A stretch of 64,000 nt of DNA from Smallanthus sonchifolius (taxonomy: Eukaryota > Streptophyta > Magnoliopsida > Asterales > Asteraceae): the NCBI GenBank assembly GCA_023525975.1, contig CM042025.1, forward strand, positions 883,001 to 947,000, given 5' to 3'. The translations under genes were made by a program, and so were the position numbers. Shown here in pieces: positions 48,340 to 60,859 of this stretch (positions are counted from its first letter, which is position 1; each line of letters starts with the position of its first letter). Below the pieces are notes generated by a model, which was given only the letters and a program-made list of their open reading frames with translations, was not told where the DNA came from and did not search any database.

Positions 48340-50194
48340 CATTTCATTCACTTGAACAAATTGCCCTTTTTTAGAATTTTTTTCCTATTAACGCACATAA
48401 AATATATAGAGAGTTGACTCACTACTGTTCATCATTTGCTACCACTAAAGCGATCGCAAATCGGTGATTAAATGTCATTTGCGACTGATTTATGATGGTT
48501 TTGTATGGTGGAAATAATTAAACTAATATTTTTCCATGTACACGTAAAAGTGTAAACATTATTTTATCAATTATATACATGAAGTTTCTCTTGGCTTATA
48601 TGTGTTAAGATTTTTTATATACTAACAATTAGGGTGAATAATATTTCACAAAAAAATTACGCATTTTTGTGAGCGTGAAAATGTTTAGGGACTTGACATG
48701 TAGATTCTTTAGGTGAAAATGTTTGTGGCGAAAAATCTTTAGGCGAGACCGCCGGCCACATATATGGCACATGTTTAGGTGTGACCGTCGGCGGCTGTAC
48801 AAATGTTCAGGCGGCCGCCTTCAGCACCTTTTTTTTAAAAGAAAACTTTTTAACTTTTAATTATTTTTAACCTAATTTTTTTAACCTTTCATTGGCGGAA
48901 ACGCCGGTGGCCGGTGACTGTAGATCTTCTGTTGACCACCAGCGCTATTGGTGATGATTTTTATTTTATTTTTCAAAAATTTAATTTAGTTTGAAGTAGA
49001 AAGAGGCAATTTAATTAGAATGAAAATCAATATTTGAGCATTGGCTGTCTGGTTTCCTAGCATACCTAACCATTTTTATTTTCTTTTTTTTAGTTTGTTT
49101 TATTTACATTTATGGCTTAGGTATATACAAGAAGTTTTTCTGGCGTGTTATATATCAAGACTTTTTATATACGAACAATGTTTGTATTTACAAGTGTGAA
49201 TAATATTTCACAAAAATGTGTGAAGGATGTTTAAATGATGAGAGTAATAAGTGCTTAAAACAATACAGGACTACAATATATCAGTTGACTACTACTGGGC
49301 TCCCATGCTGGTCGAATCTAATGGTGATGATCCATCAAATCATCGCCTTGACCATCGAACTATTCGAGTCAAATCCATTGAGAAGCATGCTAGGCATTGG
49401 GTTGATGCAGATATACTCGTCTTTAATACCTACCTTTGGTGGAGATTACCTATAATAAAGCTCTTGTAAGTCCAGAATATAAGTAAAAGAAAAAAACCTT
49501 TAAAAGATTTACGTGATAATTAACTTAAATATTTTATCAAACTAACATGTGAGATATATCTTCTTGTTTCCAAATCAGGAAGGGTCCTGGATCATTGTTG
49601 GGTGGTCCTAATCAAGTGTATGATGAAATCGATAATGTTCGCGCATATAAGATGGTTCTGGAAACATGGTCCAAATGGGTACATACCAATATCGATCCAG
49701 CAAAGACCAAGATGTTTTTCATGGGCTTTACAGCAACTCATTCAAAGTACCAAACAGAAAGAACCCTTCTTTATTCTCCTTTTTATTGTTTTCTCAATTG
49801 TTGAACTTAATTTCCATAATATTGCAGCGCTAAAGATTGGGGAGGCAAGAATAGAGAAACTTGTTTCAAAGAGAAAGAGCCGGTGATGGTTGATGGTTTC
49901 TGGGAAAGTGGAACAGATCCCAAAATGCTAAGAATATTGGAGTCATCATTGAGTAAATTGAAAGCCAAAGGGGTGAATGTGCAACTAATAAACATAACAC
50001 AATTAACACAATATAGAAAAGATGCACACCCTACGGTCCATCGGAGACTATGGCGTCCCTTAACCGATGAGCAAAAAAAGAACCCACAACGTGCTTCTGA
50101 TTGTACGCATTGGTGCCTTCCAGGAGTTCCCGATGTTTGGAATGAACTTCTCTTAGCCTACATTTTTCCGTCAACAAAAACTGCCTTCCAGTAA
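47540..50194 (+). CDS. TBL-c: TRICHOME BIREFRINGENCE-LIKE O-acetyltransferase, five exons
   Basis: Close paralogue of TBL-a on the opposite strand. Exons: 47540-47997, 48112-48286, 49269-49465, 49579-49746, 49828-50194. All are GT-AG and the joined frame is open for 454 residues. Exons 2, 3 and 4 have exactly the lengths of those in TBL-a (175, 197 and 168 nt). Anchor at about residues 17-34; a Thr/Asp-rich low-complexity linker (near 54-78) precedes the TBL domain; CDLFSGRWV is followed by the GDS motif (172-174) and DCTHWCLPGVPD (D424, H427). The C-terminus is seven residues longer than in TBL-a after AYIF. Intron 2 is expanded to 982 bp, against 78 bp in TBL-a, by a TA microsatellite and an internal duplication. 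Predicted role is acetylation of a wall polysaccharide in the Golgi; the substrate is not determinable here. Confidence 0.93.
48287..49268 (+). other. Expanded intron 2 of TBL-c
   Basis: Holds (TA)n at 48294-48337. Two diverged copies of a block (TATAC-GAAGTTT-TC-TGGC ... TTTTTATATAC-AACAAT ... GTGAATAATATTTCACAAAAA) lie at 48575-48655 and 49125-49222, about 550 bp apart. Between them is a GC-richer patch with GGCGAGACCGCCGGCC. Confidence 0.7.
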
Positions 50195-50473
50195 AATTAT
50201 AAAGCGTCGTTTTTGTTTTGTATCGCATATAAGTGTTTAATACGATATGAAACTATTAATCTTTTATGAACCTTTTAGGTTCTTGATTTTTCTTAGGTTA
50301 TCGTTATTATATGACATTTCAAAAATGTATTATTTTTGTTCATTTATGTATTTTAGGAAATAGGCATCGGACCTATGAACTGTTTATTTTGAATAGTAAA
50401 GTTCATATTTTACAATTTGTATTGTTTGTCACTTGGTTTTCTACTAATAAAAAATCTTGTTACAAGCTTCATG

Positions 50474-50566
50474 AAGTTATTAGCGGCGATCGACTTATTA
50501 GCGGCGTTTTTTGGGCATTTATTATCTAGGGTTTTGTCGCCGCTATTACCCTAAAACCTTGTAGTG
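50474..50566. mobile_element. CACTA-type transposon end
   Basis: Ends TTGTAGTG at 50566 (complement CACTACAAGG), with subterminal TTAGCGGCG and GCCGCTATTA repeats typical of plant CACTA elements. The other end is not present; the fragment abuts the 3' flank of TBL-c. Confidence 0.55.
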
Positions 50567-51761
50567 TCAAGATGAAGCTGGTGTTTAAAATTGTCACTGA
50601 ACTAACATCTTTTACAAATTATACATATTCTTAGTTACTTAAGTGTAAGGCCTTAAACCCGGGAGGCCTCACTTATTAGATTTACTCATCAACACATAGC
50701 ACATAAACTTAAAACACTCAATACACAGTGGAAACAATTTGAACTTTAACATCCGCAGCGCAAATACAAAACATGACTAATACAATATGCCAGTAACAAA
50801 CTAGAACTTATCTTTGAACAATATAATCAAATAGGATGCCAGACGTTGATCTTCAGGTAACTCAACTCGCCAAGCCAAGCATCCTCATCCTTCCATAACC
50901 ACCTACATTTGACTGATATGCATACTAAAAATAAGCAACGCTAAGTAAGTTCTAATGTTTACTTCAAATCAATTATTCAAATATTTATGTAACACCCCAA
51001 AGTTTAAAAAGATTAAACAAAATTATAGCCTAATTAACTAGGTTTAAGGTTAAGGTGAAAGAGGGATAATTAGTGGAATTCTAGGGACCATTGTGTCCTT
51101 GTGAAAAAGTAAATGGGGCAAAAAGGAAAAATATTAAAAACCTAAATAACCTATTCTAAACATTCCAGCCGCCAACCCCATTTGGATCTTCTTCTTCGCC
51201 GGCTCAACCTCACGCTCCCATCCACCTCCGTTAAACCCTAATCCTGCCAGACTTGCATCACCCTTACTCGGTTTACATGAGGAAGATCAGTTATGTTTCA
51301 AGAGCACAAGGGGACGGTGAGCACAGCAGCTCACGGCACCAGGTGGTGCACTCCGGTGGTGGCAGGTTAGTCGGAGATGGTGAGTGAGAGAGAGATAGTG
51401 TTGTGTACTCCGGTGACGACGATTGATAGCAACCAGTTCGCGGTGTTAATACGAGCTACACGATGGTGGCGGCTGTGCGGGTCTTACGGCAGAAGAGGTG
51501 TTGGTTGTATGGTGACCTTGCGGTGGTTAGTGGTGGCTGTAGGAGGTGAAAGGGATGATGGTTAGAAATGGTGCTATGATGACAAGGGAGGTGGTGCAAG
51601 CTCAGACAGAAGTGATGGTGACCGGGCTGATTAGCGGCGTGTGTGTTTCACGGCGAATGTCCATGTGGTGGCTTTTTGCCGGTACGGCCGGTTCAAAAAC
51701 CAAAAATACTTTTACCAATTTGGTTTTATTTTTAATGGTATACAAGAAAGAATGCACGTGA
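50567..51761. other. LTR-like sequence between CACTA-type ends
   Basis: TGTAACACCCCAAAG at 50991 is a typical Ty3-type LTR start and the following 700 bp resemble an LTR and leader, but no end or target duplication was found. Short Gly/Val-rich frames (51377-51761) are not genes I can support. Confidence 0.35.
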
Positions 51762-52640
51762 CACTAGTAGAAACACGATCTTTTGACGCGGTGGTTTTGG
51801 TTTTTAGACGCGGCTTTTGACCGCGTCAAAAGATGTCGCCGCAAAAAATAGCTATATTTTTAGACGCGGTTTCATAAACCACGTCAAATAATATCACAAA
51901 CCACGTCAAAACATCTCCAATTTTTACATACCAAAACCGCGGCACAAACTGCGTAAAAAATGTCCAGTTTTAAACCAAAACCGCGCCAAATGATAACAAA
52001 ACCGCATCAAACGAATCTTAAGAGTTATAAAAAAAATTGTCTTTAGATGCCATTTCAAAACCGCGTCAAAAGAATTTTTAACAATAAAAAATAAACTAGC
52101 ATTAATTAAAGCACCTAATCATAAACCTGGCAAATCTATTAAAAGAGTTGGGCACTACTTTGGTTTTTTACACAACCGTTGTGGGATATGAACATTTTCT
52201 ATAGTTTTGGTTTAGGGACAAAATTATAAATGTATAGATTTATGTATCAACACTTATACAAAATGTATTAACATAGATCTTAAGTGTTTTAAACTTTTGA
52301 GAAAATGATCAAATTATCCATCTAAAACGCTTTATAAGGTAGTATAGATATAGATAATAATAATAATAATAGGTTATCTATACTTTATGATTGATTTAAA
52401 AAGGCTTTTGCCGGTATGATCGGTTCAAAAACCAAAAAGATAAAATGCTTTATATGTAAGCATAGATATAGATAATAATAATAATAATAATAATAATAAT
52501 AGTAGGTTATCTATGCTTAATAAATTATTTAAAAAGACTTTTGCTAGTACGGTCGGTTCAAAAACCAAAAATACTTTTACTAATTTGGTTTTATGCTTAA
52601 TGGCATACAAGAAGGCATGTACGTGAAACACAACTCCTTC
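51665..52640. repeat. Three-copy dispersed duplication with GGTTCAAAAACC phrase
   Basis: CGGTTCAAAAACCAAAAA occurs at about 51688, 52420 and 52553. The first and third continue in parallel (ATACTTTTAC-AATTTGGTTTTAT ... TACAAGAA). Copies two and three are linked by two GATAGATAATAATAATAAT blocks followed by GGTTATCTAT. Confidence 0.65.
51762..52080. mobile_element. Second CACTA-type end with GACGCGG subterminal repeats
   Basis: CACTAGTAGAAACACGATC at 51762 followed by repeated GACGCGGTTTT/ACCGCGTCAAA motifs in both orientations to about 52080. The opposite terminus was not found. Confidence 0.55.
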
Positions 52641-53880
52641 TCTTTTAACTTTGGACAAAGGGCAATTGCTATTCACTCCTTTGATTTTTCTACACAACCG
52701 ATGTGGGATATGAAAATTTTCTATAGTTATGATTTAGGGACAAAATTGTAAATGTAGTATAAATTTATTTATTAACACTTGTATTAAATGCAACAACTTT
52801 TTTCTTAAATGTCTTAAAATTTTAGTAAAATTATAACTTTGTCAGTCTATATGCTTTATATAGTAGTATAGATATATTTATGGGTAAGGATCTTTTCTGA
52901 ACTCGTAAATCAAAAAACCACATTCTCACCACATTTATTTTTTCTTATTTTAATCTATTCTCTAAAAGTCAAAGATTTATTTGATCATTTTCCATATATA
53001 CATACACACAGGGGAAGAGTAAAATAAAATCATTTCTAGTTGAAAAAATCCACGAAATCCTTTAAAAAAGATTAGAAATTTTTTTTAAAAAAATTAGGAT
53101 TGATTATTTATATAAAAAAAGACCTGGTCGCAAAAAAACATGTAAAAAATAAAAAAAATTGCGTTTTTTCGTGCTTACATAAACAATACGTCACTTATCA
53201 CATATGTAAATTTAAAAAAAAATCTAAAAATACCTCTCCACGTTTTTTTGGTTTTTTTTATAAAAAATATTTAAATTAGATATAGAATCAATCCCTAAAA
53301 TAAAAAAATGATTTTACCTATTTTTTTAAATGTTACACATGTAAGTCAATGTTTTCGTTAGAACCGTCCTCTCTCTCTCTCTCTCTATATATAAAAAAAC
53401 AAAAAAGGCGCCAACACCATTGTATCTAAAGAGTTCACATTGCATCATACATAATTGTACCCACAAAAAAAAAACTCATATACATATATATGTGTGTATA
53501 TATATTGCACTAAAAAAAACTTTTGCACACCCATACTTCTAGTAACTAAACTAAAGTTACTTTTCTACCTGTGATGTAAATAATCAGTCCTCGTGATCCC
53601 ATACATCCGCCACACTTTGGAATGGTCCAACATTCTTAATAATTGAGATCAAATTTTGGATTAGGTTATAACATGCATTATAAATATGGATTAGGTTAAA
53701 AAAAAGGCTTTTAAATTTAAAATGTGATTAAGATTTAGAGTAATTAGATATATTTTTAATAATTGAGATCAAATTTTAGGAGAAAAAGTTGTTAAAATGG
53801 TATTTTAGTCATGGACACTTTTGTTGACTTTTTATCAAGTTACCCTTCTTTTTTTAAACGTTCATAACTTTTACATACGA
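52641..53880. other. AT-rich intergenic DNA with simple repeats
   Basis: (CT)n at 53370-53386 and poly-A/T tracts. No gene recognised. Confidence 0.4.
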
Positions 53881-53894
53881 CATTATTTTTTAAA

Positions 53895-54530
53895 AAAATT
53901 ACACCATGAAAACGAGCGTTATTTTATCTTTAAAACGAGTATAGTGACGTTATATACAAAAATGAAAAAAAATTACATATTCCAGTTCATTGTGATTATT
54001 GCTCGTCATTGTATCTAATGTCAGGTCATTATATCTAATGTCAAGTTATTGTGTCAAATATTTTTCATCATTGTGTGTGATGTTAAATATTTTTCTAATG
54101 TTAGGTTATTGTTTCTAATGTCAAGTCATTGTGTCAAATATTTTTCACAATGTTATATATAATACATAAAAAACAGTGACAAAAATAAAACGAAATTATC
54201 TAAAAAGTAAAACACAATGATGAAAACGAGCGTTTTTTTATCTTTAAAACGAGTATAGTGTTGTTATATACAAAAATGAAAAAAAAATACGTTTTCCAGC
54301 TCATTGTGATTATTGCTCGTCATTTTGTCTAATGCCAGGTTATTGTGTCTAATTTCAAGTCATTGTATCAAATATTTTTCATCATTGTGTCTAATGTCAA
54401 ATATTTTTCTAATGTCAGGTAATTGTGTCTAATGTCAGGTTATTGTGTCAAATATTTTTTTTATCACTGTGTTATATATAATATATAAAAAACCGTGACA
54501 AAAATAACACGAAATTATCTAAAACGTAAA
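53895..54530. repeat. About 315-bp tandem duplication
   Basis: AAAACGAGCG, TCTTTAAAACGAGTATAGTG, TTATATACAAAAATGAAAAA, TCATTGTGATTATTGCTCGT and repeated TCTAATGTCAGGT(T/C)ATTGTGT units occur in the same order at 53909-54190 and 54222-54530. Inner units (TAATGTCA) are themselves tandem. Confidence 0.75.
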
Positions 54531-55569
54531 ACACAATGATGAAAAATATTAGACACAATGATCAGCCTAACATTACACACAATTTCCTGACGTATTTGAC
54601 ACAATGACTAATATGTCCTTACTTCAAAAACAATAAAATGACACATGTCAAGTCCAGAATCATTTTTACTCTTTTTAGATTAAATGTCATTTTTAATATA
54701 ACTCAACCCTTATAAATATATATATTAAACCAGACGAAAGTTATTCATACCGTTTAATAAAGATAAATTGAATTTACATACAGATTAATAAAGATAAATA
54801 AATTGTTAAATTCTAAGTATTTTTTGAACCATCATTAATTTAGTTTACTAATATTTCAAAAACGGTCTAATAATTAAAGTGGTAAATGTTTTGAACAAAG
54901 TCAAAAGTAGTAGGAAGATTAAAAAAGTTAAAGCCGTTTAAAAGTTAGTGTCAATTTTAAACGCAAATTATATCTAAATAAATTATAGGGTTGATATTGA
55001 TTCACTCTTGCACGCTTTAATGTTAGCGATTAAGTGTGATTAACTTTTTTAAACTTTGGTATATGAAGGCATGAAGCCTAGGTAACCTTTTCCTAAAACA
55101 GGTGGTTTATACAAATAATTATCTGGCGTTTCAATTTTTAAGTTCTTTTTAACAGCTTAAAAAAAGCTAAGGAATTAATGAAATAAATCAATAATAGGAT
55201 GAAATTCTGCTATGCTAAATAAAATATAATCGGGATGCAAACGAAAATTCAATAAGTTAAATAGGTTTTCAATTTGAGGAACAAAGTTTAAAGAATTTAA
55301 CATTTGCAATAGAAAAAGTTTAAGGACTTCACAGATAACAATCAGAAAATATACACGGTCATATTGTATTACTTACGATTTACAACGTTATAAATAGTAA
55401 TGTATAAGCCATTAAAGTATAAGTCTTTAAACCTTATTTGATTTTAAATATTTTAATAATAAAATCATTTTTAAACATATTTTGTGTTGCTCTTATAATT
55501 ATTAAAATATAATGTTTTATGAAATTCCGAATACACCATTGTAACGTTTTTATTTTTATTTACGTTTTA
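54531..55569. other. AT-rich intergenic DNA
   Basis: No gene, terminus or RNA gene recognised. Confidence 0.4.
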
Positions 55570-56200
55570 ATATAAACTAGATGTTTATACCCGCGCTTCG
55601 CGGCGGGTGTCGTGCCCATCAATAATAAAATTTAAATGAAAACGTAGGCGTAACAGTAAAAATAATGTTAATAAAAAAGAAACATAAAACTAAATAATAA
55701 AAAAGGAAAAAAAAATAAAAATAAAAAAACTACCTTTTCGGGTCGTCGAAAACCATAAAAGCTAAAAAAAACATAAAACTAAATAAAAAAAATAAAATTA
55801 AAAAATTACTGGTTCGGGTAGTCAAAAACCATAAAAGCGATTACCGAGACGAGTTTCGATAATACCAATACTGACAATGATGTTCTTCGCTCATAACAGG
55901 TTCAGTTCGTCACGGTTCCACAACGGTAACGGCACTTGGTATAGGCTATGATAGTAAAAAAACTCTATTTTGAATACAACTCCGTTTTAAAAAAAAATTA
56001 TATCGAAACGTTGACAAAAAAAAATAAAAACAGCCGCACACCTCGTTTTTAAAAAAAGTTAACGAACGAAAGTTATTAAAGAAAAACGAAATTATTAGAA
56101 AAGTAAACGGGTTAAAAAACGTATGTTATATATAGTATGAAGGGTAAAAGTAAAAATTAAAGAAAAAAACACGTGGAACAATTTGAATGGAATAAGCACT
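55570..56200. repeat. Dispersed repeat B, just left of the decayed MULE copy
   Basis: Starts at the hairpin CCCGCGCTTCGCGGCGGG (55591-55608) after AACTAGATGTTTATA, a signature common at one end of plant Helitron-like repeats, and runs to ACGTGGAACAATTT near 56187. Diverged copy of 17500-17870. Helitron assignment is tentative. Confidence 0.55.
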
Positions 56201-56279
56201 ATTGAACTCCCTTGTACTTTAATCTATATTGTAATTTTATTCAAATAACAACTATTTTATATAAAAAGTTCTTCGGACA

Positions 56280-57760
56280 TTGTCTATACAACTCGTATAG
56301 GCCCATATACTAGTCGTATAGGATTAAGGTTCCTCTGACAAAATTGTTCTGTCACCTCAATCAATCTTGTAATAGTACGTGCCAAAACGGTTCTCGGACA
56401 CCATCTTTACTATGAGTCGTATAATATTAGGTTTCCCCGACAAAGTTGCACAACGTCACATCAGTCAATCTGCTCACGACTTGTATAGGGCCATACGAGA
56501 CATCATATACGGGTCGTATAGCCCTATACGACTCGTATAGGTTTTCAATAATATTGACAAAACGTAAGATTCTTCGTTATGCGTGTCAATTATTTGACGT
56601 GACGTAAGATTCCTCGTTATGTGTGCCTATTATTTGACGAAACGTAACAACGAGTTGAAGGGTGAATATCCTAAGGAGACGGTGTTGTATGAAACCAATA
56701 AGGTATAACACTTCTTAACTAAATTTTTGTTAGCTTTATAGAAGCGCTAACCATATTGTAGTTTCAGATGTTCGTGTCTGTTAATGAGCTCGTGTATTGG
56801 GCTATTACTAGAGGATGTGAGAGTGGTTATGTCATAGTCAACCGACGAACGAAGAAAAAAACAATGGACCACCAGGTCATCAAGACATGGGCGGCTTAGA
56901 TGTGATCGTGATGGCATATACAGAGGATCACCCAAAGTTAGACATCTTGGCACAAAAAACCAGGTTGTGAGTATGAACTAATAGGGTAACACGAGAGAAA
57001 GTTTAGTGGCTAGAAGTTACAGGTAATGATAGGATGACGAGTAGATACACACAGAAAACCCTAATCTCAATATTCCACTTTAACCAATGTAGACACTTCC
57101 ACACTGTGAATATTCTCGAACAACGACCTACTGTTATACATTTCAAAAACAAACATCTAAAAATTTTGATGGATTCAGTAATGAAAATGGTGAAATATTG
57201 ATGCAGATGAATACGCACGTGTAGTTATTAGGTATGTTTCGAATCATTACAGATTAAGGGGAATGATTTCTCGAAGCTTTGTGCCACTGCGATGAATGAA
57301 CCCACATAACCTTGTCCTTGACCTTTAGGTACCGGTGTAAGTGAAGAACGGAGAGTTTTCTTTTGATTAGCTATGATTGCCGGTGGTTGAAGAGGTTGGT
57401 ATGGAGGTGACAGTGGTCGATTACCATGGTGTGAACACCCCCAAAGGTTGAATTTGGATGGGTAATGATAGGAAGACGAGTAGAAGAACAATCTTCGAAA
57501 GGTGTTGGTGAAAAGCTAGTGTTTGAAGGAACAAGGTTGAAGTACAATCATAGAGAGTATCGGAAAATTTTGATACGCGTGAAAATTGTTTTACACGACG
57601 TAAGATTCCTTGATATGCGTGCATATGTTTATATATAATCTGGTCAAGTTAAAAAAAAACCCTAACACATATACGGCTCGTATAGGTTTATACAAGTTGT
57701 ATATGGCAGCCGTCGGTTCTTTTAACACCCTAACACCTATACGACTCGTATATCAAGGTG
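56280..57760 (+). mobile_element. Second, decayed FAR1/MULE copy
   Basis: Palindrome clusters at 56284-56325 (CTATACAACTCGTATAGG), 56493-56540 (TATACGGGTCGTATAG then CTATACGACTCGTATAGG), 57669-57706 and 57725-57752 bracket a FAR1 remnant. The arms match those of the 18-24 kb MULE but the centres are ACT/GGG/GGC-type. Terminal repeats were not recognised, so the outer limits are approximate. Confidence 0.6.
56768..56990 (+). pseudogene. FAR1 DNA-binding domain remnant
   Basis: Reads ELVYWAITRGCESGYVIVNR and VIKTWAA then a stop; in the next frames RCDRDGIYRGSPKVRHLGTK and GCEYELIG. It aligns block by block with the intact FAR1 domain at about 18820-19060 (WAIRRGRDNGYVIV, VCDRHG, GCPFKLEG). The following 57000-57220 has only traces (NENGE). 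No transposase core or OTU part remains. Confidence 0.75.
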
Positions 57761-60439
57761 TCAAAAGATCTTGCGAGGGTGTACCTATCACGTGGGCCTT
57801 TATATAATAACGTAGGGTTATCATGATCATGACTTTGATCATATTATTGTGAACTCCCTGATCACGCGGGTACCATTATTAATGTACCTTAATTAAGGAT
57901 TAGACTATCTGAGTGGCAGTGGATAACATGTACCCAAATTTGATCCAAGTAGATTATGTCTATATGACGTAAACAAATATATTTTCTAGTAACTTTTTTA
58001 CATAGATTTGATAAAAGTTTTATAAAACCAAATACAAAAGATCACTCTTTTATAAGTTACAAGCTAATCAAGTGAACATTTCTCCGGTGGTTCACCTTAA
58101 TTTAAGTTTTACTTATTTCAAGGTAATATAATATCGAAACAAATTTATTACTCACGCCCTAAAATTGCTGCCACGTTGACTGAGGGCGTTGCAGCTCTCA
58201 CGTCCTCGGACTAAGATAATTCGATTTATTTTTTATTGGGTCTTAAACTTTTCAATCGTGATTGTGAACAAAACTTTGCAGAGTTCTGAAGATGAAAAAG
58301 ATATATTTGAATTTGTGTATTTAATCCATAATAAATGATTTATATGAAAGTAGAGTAATGTTGGTTAAATAATTAAAAATTAGAAGAGAAGAAGCAGAAG
58401 AAAATATATAGAAATAAAGGAAGAGACAAAGTGATAGAAAAGCAGAGGGGTACAAGTGATAATGCATGGGGACAAAAGTGTAATGTTGGATTCAGTTTTC
58501 AATGTTGTAAGAAATTCTGGTCTGAAAAAGTAATGGGTATGGACAATTTTTCAAACTTAGGCCTGGACTTTGGTTATGATGGGATTTTAAAGGAATGACA
58601 TATGACCCACAACACAAAATAATTTTTCTATACATCATGTAATTAAGAAATTTATATTATTTAATGTGATTTTTTATTTTTTATCTTTTAATATAAGTTA
58701 ACTAATTTTTATTTTTATTCTAAATTTTGTTTATTATTATTTGGTTTCTTTATTTTTTAGTTAACTATTTTTTTAAAAAAATTTGTATGTAAATCTCAAG
58801 AAAATTAATAACAACAATAAAAATTTCACTAACAAATCAAAAAATAAATAAATTTTAAATAAGAAAATAAACAATCAAATTTATTATTTATTTATATAAA
58901 AGGGTGATTTAATAAAAAAATAATATATTAATGTTTCTATGTAGTTTCATTTTAAATAGGTTTATCAACTCATCATTCGAATAATGACTACTTATTCAAA
59001 TAATATGGCTTTCTGTTCCTTTTTAAAATGTGTTTTTTTATACAAAATCCAAATTAAAAAACACGAATTTAAATAATCTTTGAGTTAAAAGCAAATTTAA
59101 TGTTGAAAAATAGAAATCCGTGATAAATGGGTATTATAATCGAATATTACACATATATATATAAATTAGTAAAATAAAAAAATGCAAATATTAGAATATA
59201 AGATTTTATAAGAAAAAAAAGTATAATATGTCTTTTTTTAATTTAAATTAACTTTTATTCCATTTAAAAATAGAAAGGCGACACTTTTTCCATTTTATTA
59301 AACACTAGGTTAAAATCTCGTGTATTACATGGGTTGATAAAATGTAATATTATATATTTATATTTAGTAATAAAAAAATCATTTTAAAAAACTCGTGTAT
59401 TACACAGGATGATAAAATGTAATGCTATATACTTAGTAATAAAAAGTTTATATCTTAAAAAACCCGTATATTACACGGTTTAAACACATTAATTTCTATT
59501 TAATATAATTTGATTTAGATCACTATTTAGTTAAAAACAAAAGTTACATAATTAATTTTAAAGTTTCTTAAAATAAGAGATAATTTAAAATAAATATGTT
59601 TTATTAATATAATATTCTTTTTTAAATATAAATCATTATTACAAAAAGATGTGTATTTAATAGGAAAGAGAGACGAGAAAAAAATAGTGAAAATGGATGT
59701 AGACGCGACATGTTGCACAAATGATTTTTATTTATTACGGATACGATTCTGATTTCAGTTTTTTAGTGAAACAATATAATGAAGAAAAGATTCCTGATTC
59801 ATATTAAATTATTATATTTAATTAATTAAAATTTGCATTTCAAAAAAAATTAAAATTTCTATTATTGGAAGATAAATTTGAACCACATGGCTCAAACTCC
59901 ACCCATCCTTCGAGCCCATATCACACGACCGAGTTCTATTATTGAAAGAGAATCTGAGAAATCACCATGCTAGAGCCCCAAAATTTCTATTATTGAAAGA
60001 TAAATTTGATACACCAATTTGTATATAAACTTAATATATATTTTTTTAAATTTAAGTTAATTATTATTCTTTTTTTTTAATTTAAGTTAACTATTTTTTA
60101 AATTTTTTTGTGTAATTAGATATCAAAAGAAAATTAATACAAAAACAATTTACCTACGTATGATTAATTTTTTTAAATATAATAAATTAATAATAATGAT
60201 AGACACAACTTTTTAGGTAAACCTTTAACTAAAGTGATGTATGTAATTTTAATGGTGTATTAAACTCAACATCCTTTTTCTAAATTAAAATTTTTGCTTT
60301 TTTATTTTATATCAAAGTTATAAATGATTTAAAAATGTCTTCCCATTTCAAAAAATCATTTAATTTTCAAAGTCATAGGTTAGATAGGTTTGGCAGGAGA
60401 CTTGATGAACACAATGGGGAAGAAGTGTTTCTTTAAGCA
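57761..60439. other. AT-rich intergenic DNA with a short triplicated phrase
   Basis: Very AT-rich. TCGTGTATTACA/CCCGTATATTACACGG-type phrases recur three times at 59317, 59390 and 59463, about 73 bp apart. TTTCTATTATTG-AAGATAAATTTGA is repeated at 59857 and 59988. No gene seen. Confidence 0.45.
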
Positions 60440-60455
60440 ATTATAACGTTTTATC

Positions 60456-60572
60456 AATTGGGGTTGGTGACCCAGTAATATAGAAAAATCTTATAAGAAC
60501 ATCAATCTTTAAGAAGGTAATGAGTTCAAGTCTCACTCTCATAGAAATTAAGAAATTTGTCTTTTAAAAAAA
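60456..60572 (+). mobile_element. tRNA-derived SINE with 16-bp target duplication
   Basis: Contains an A-box-like GGGTTGGTGACCC and a B-box-like GAGTTCAAGTCTC, and ends in A(8). Flanking direct repeats ATTATAACGTTTTATC (60440-60455) and ATTATAACGCTTCATC (60573-60588) agree at 14 of 16 bases, as expected for LINE-mobilised insertion. Confidence 0.75.
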
Positions 60573-60859
60573 ATTATAACGCTTCATCCGCTTGGTTTTT
60601 ATCCCAAAATCCGGATGGAGCCGGATGAATCTGGTGGGCCCCCTCTCTCATATCATTAATATATATATATATATGTATATATATAATTGTTTTTTATTAG
60701 AAAATGAGTTTTGAAATAGGATATCGTGTTAGAGTAAAAATTAAATGTTTTTAAAGGATGAACGGAAATCTGATGTGACAACTGATGTGGCGGTTTGACA
60801 ACTGATGGAGCCGATGTAGGTTTTCACTTCCGGCAATCCAGGTACGCTGGTGGCAGCGA

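Noticed and set aside
57228..57491. 87-codon minus frame inside the decayed MULE
   Set aside because: No recognised family; it lies in repeated, decaying transposon sequence and could be chance.
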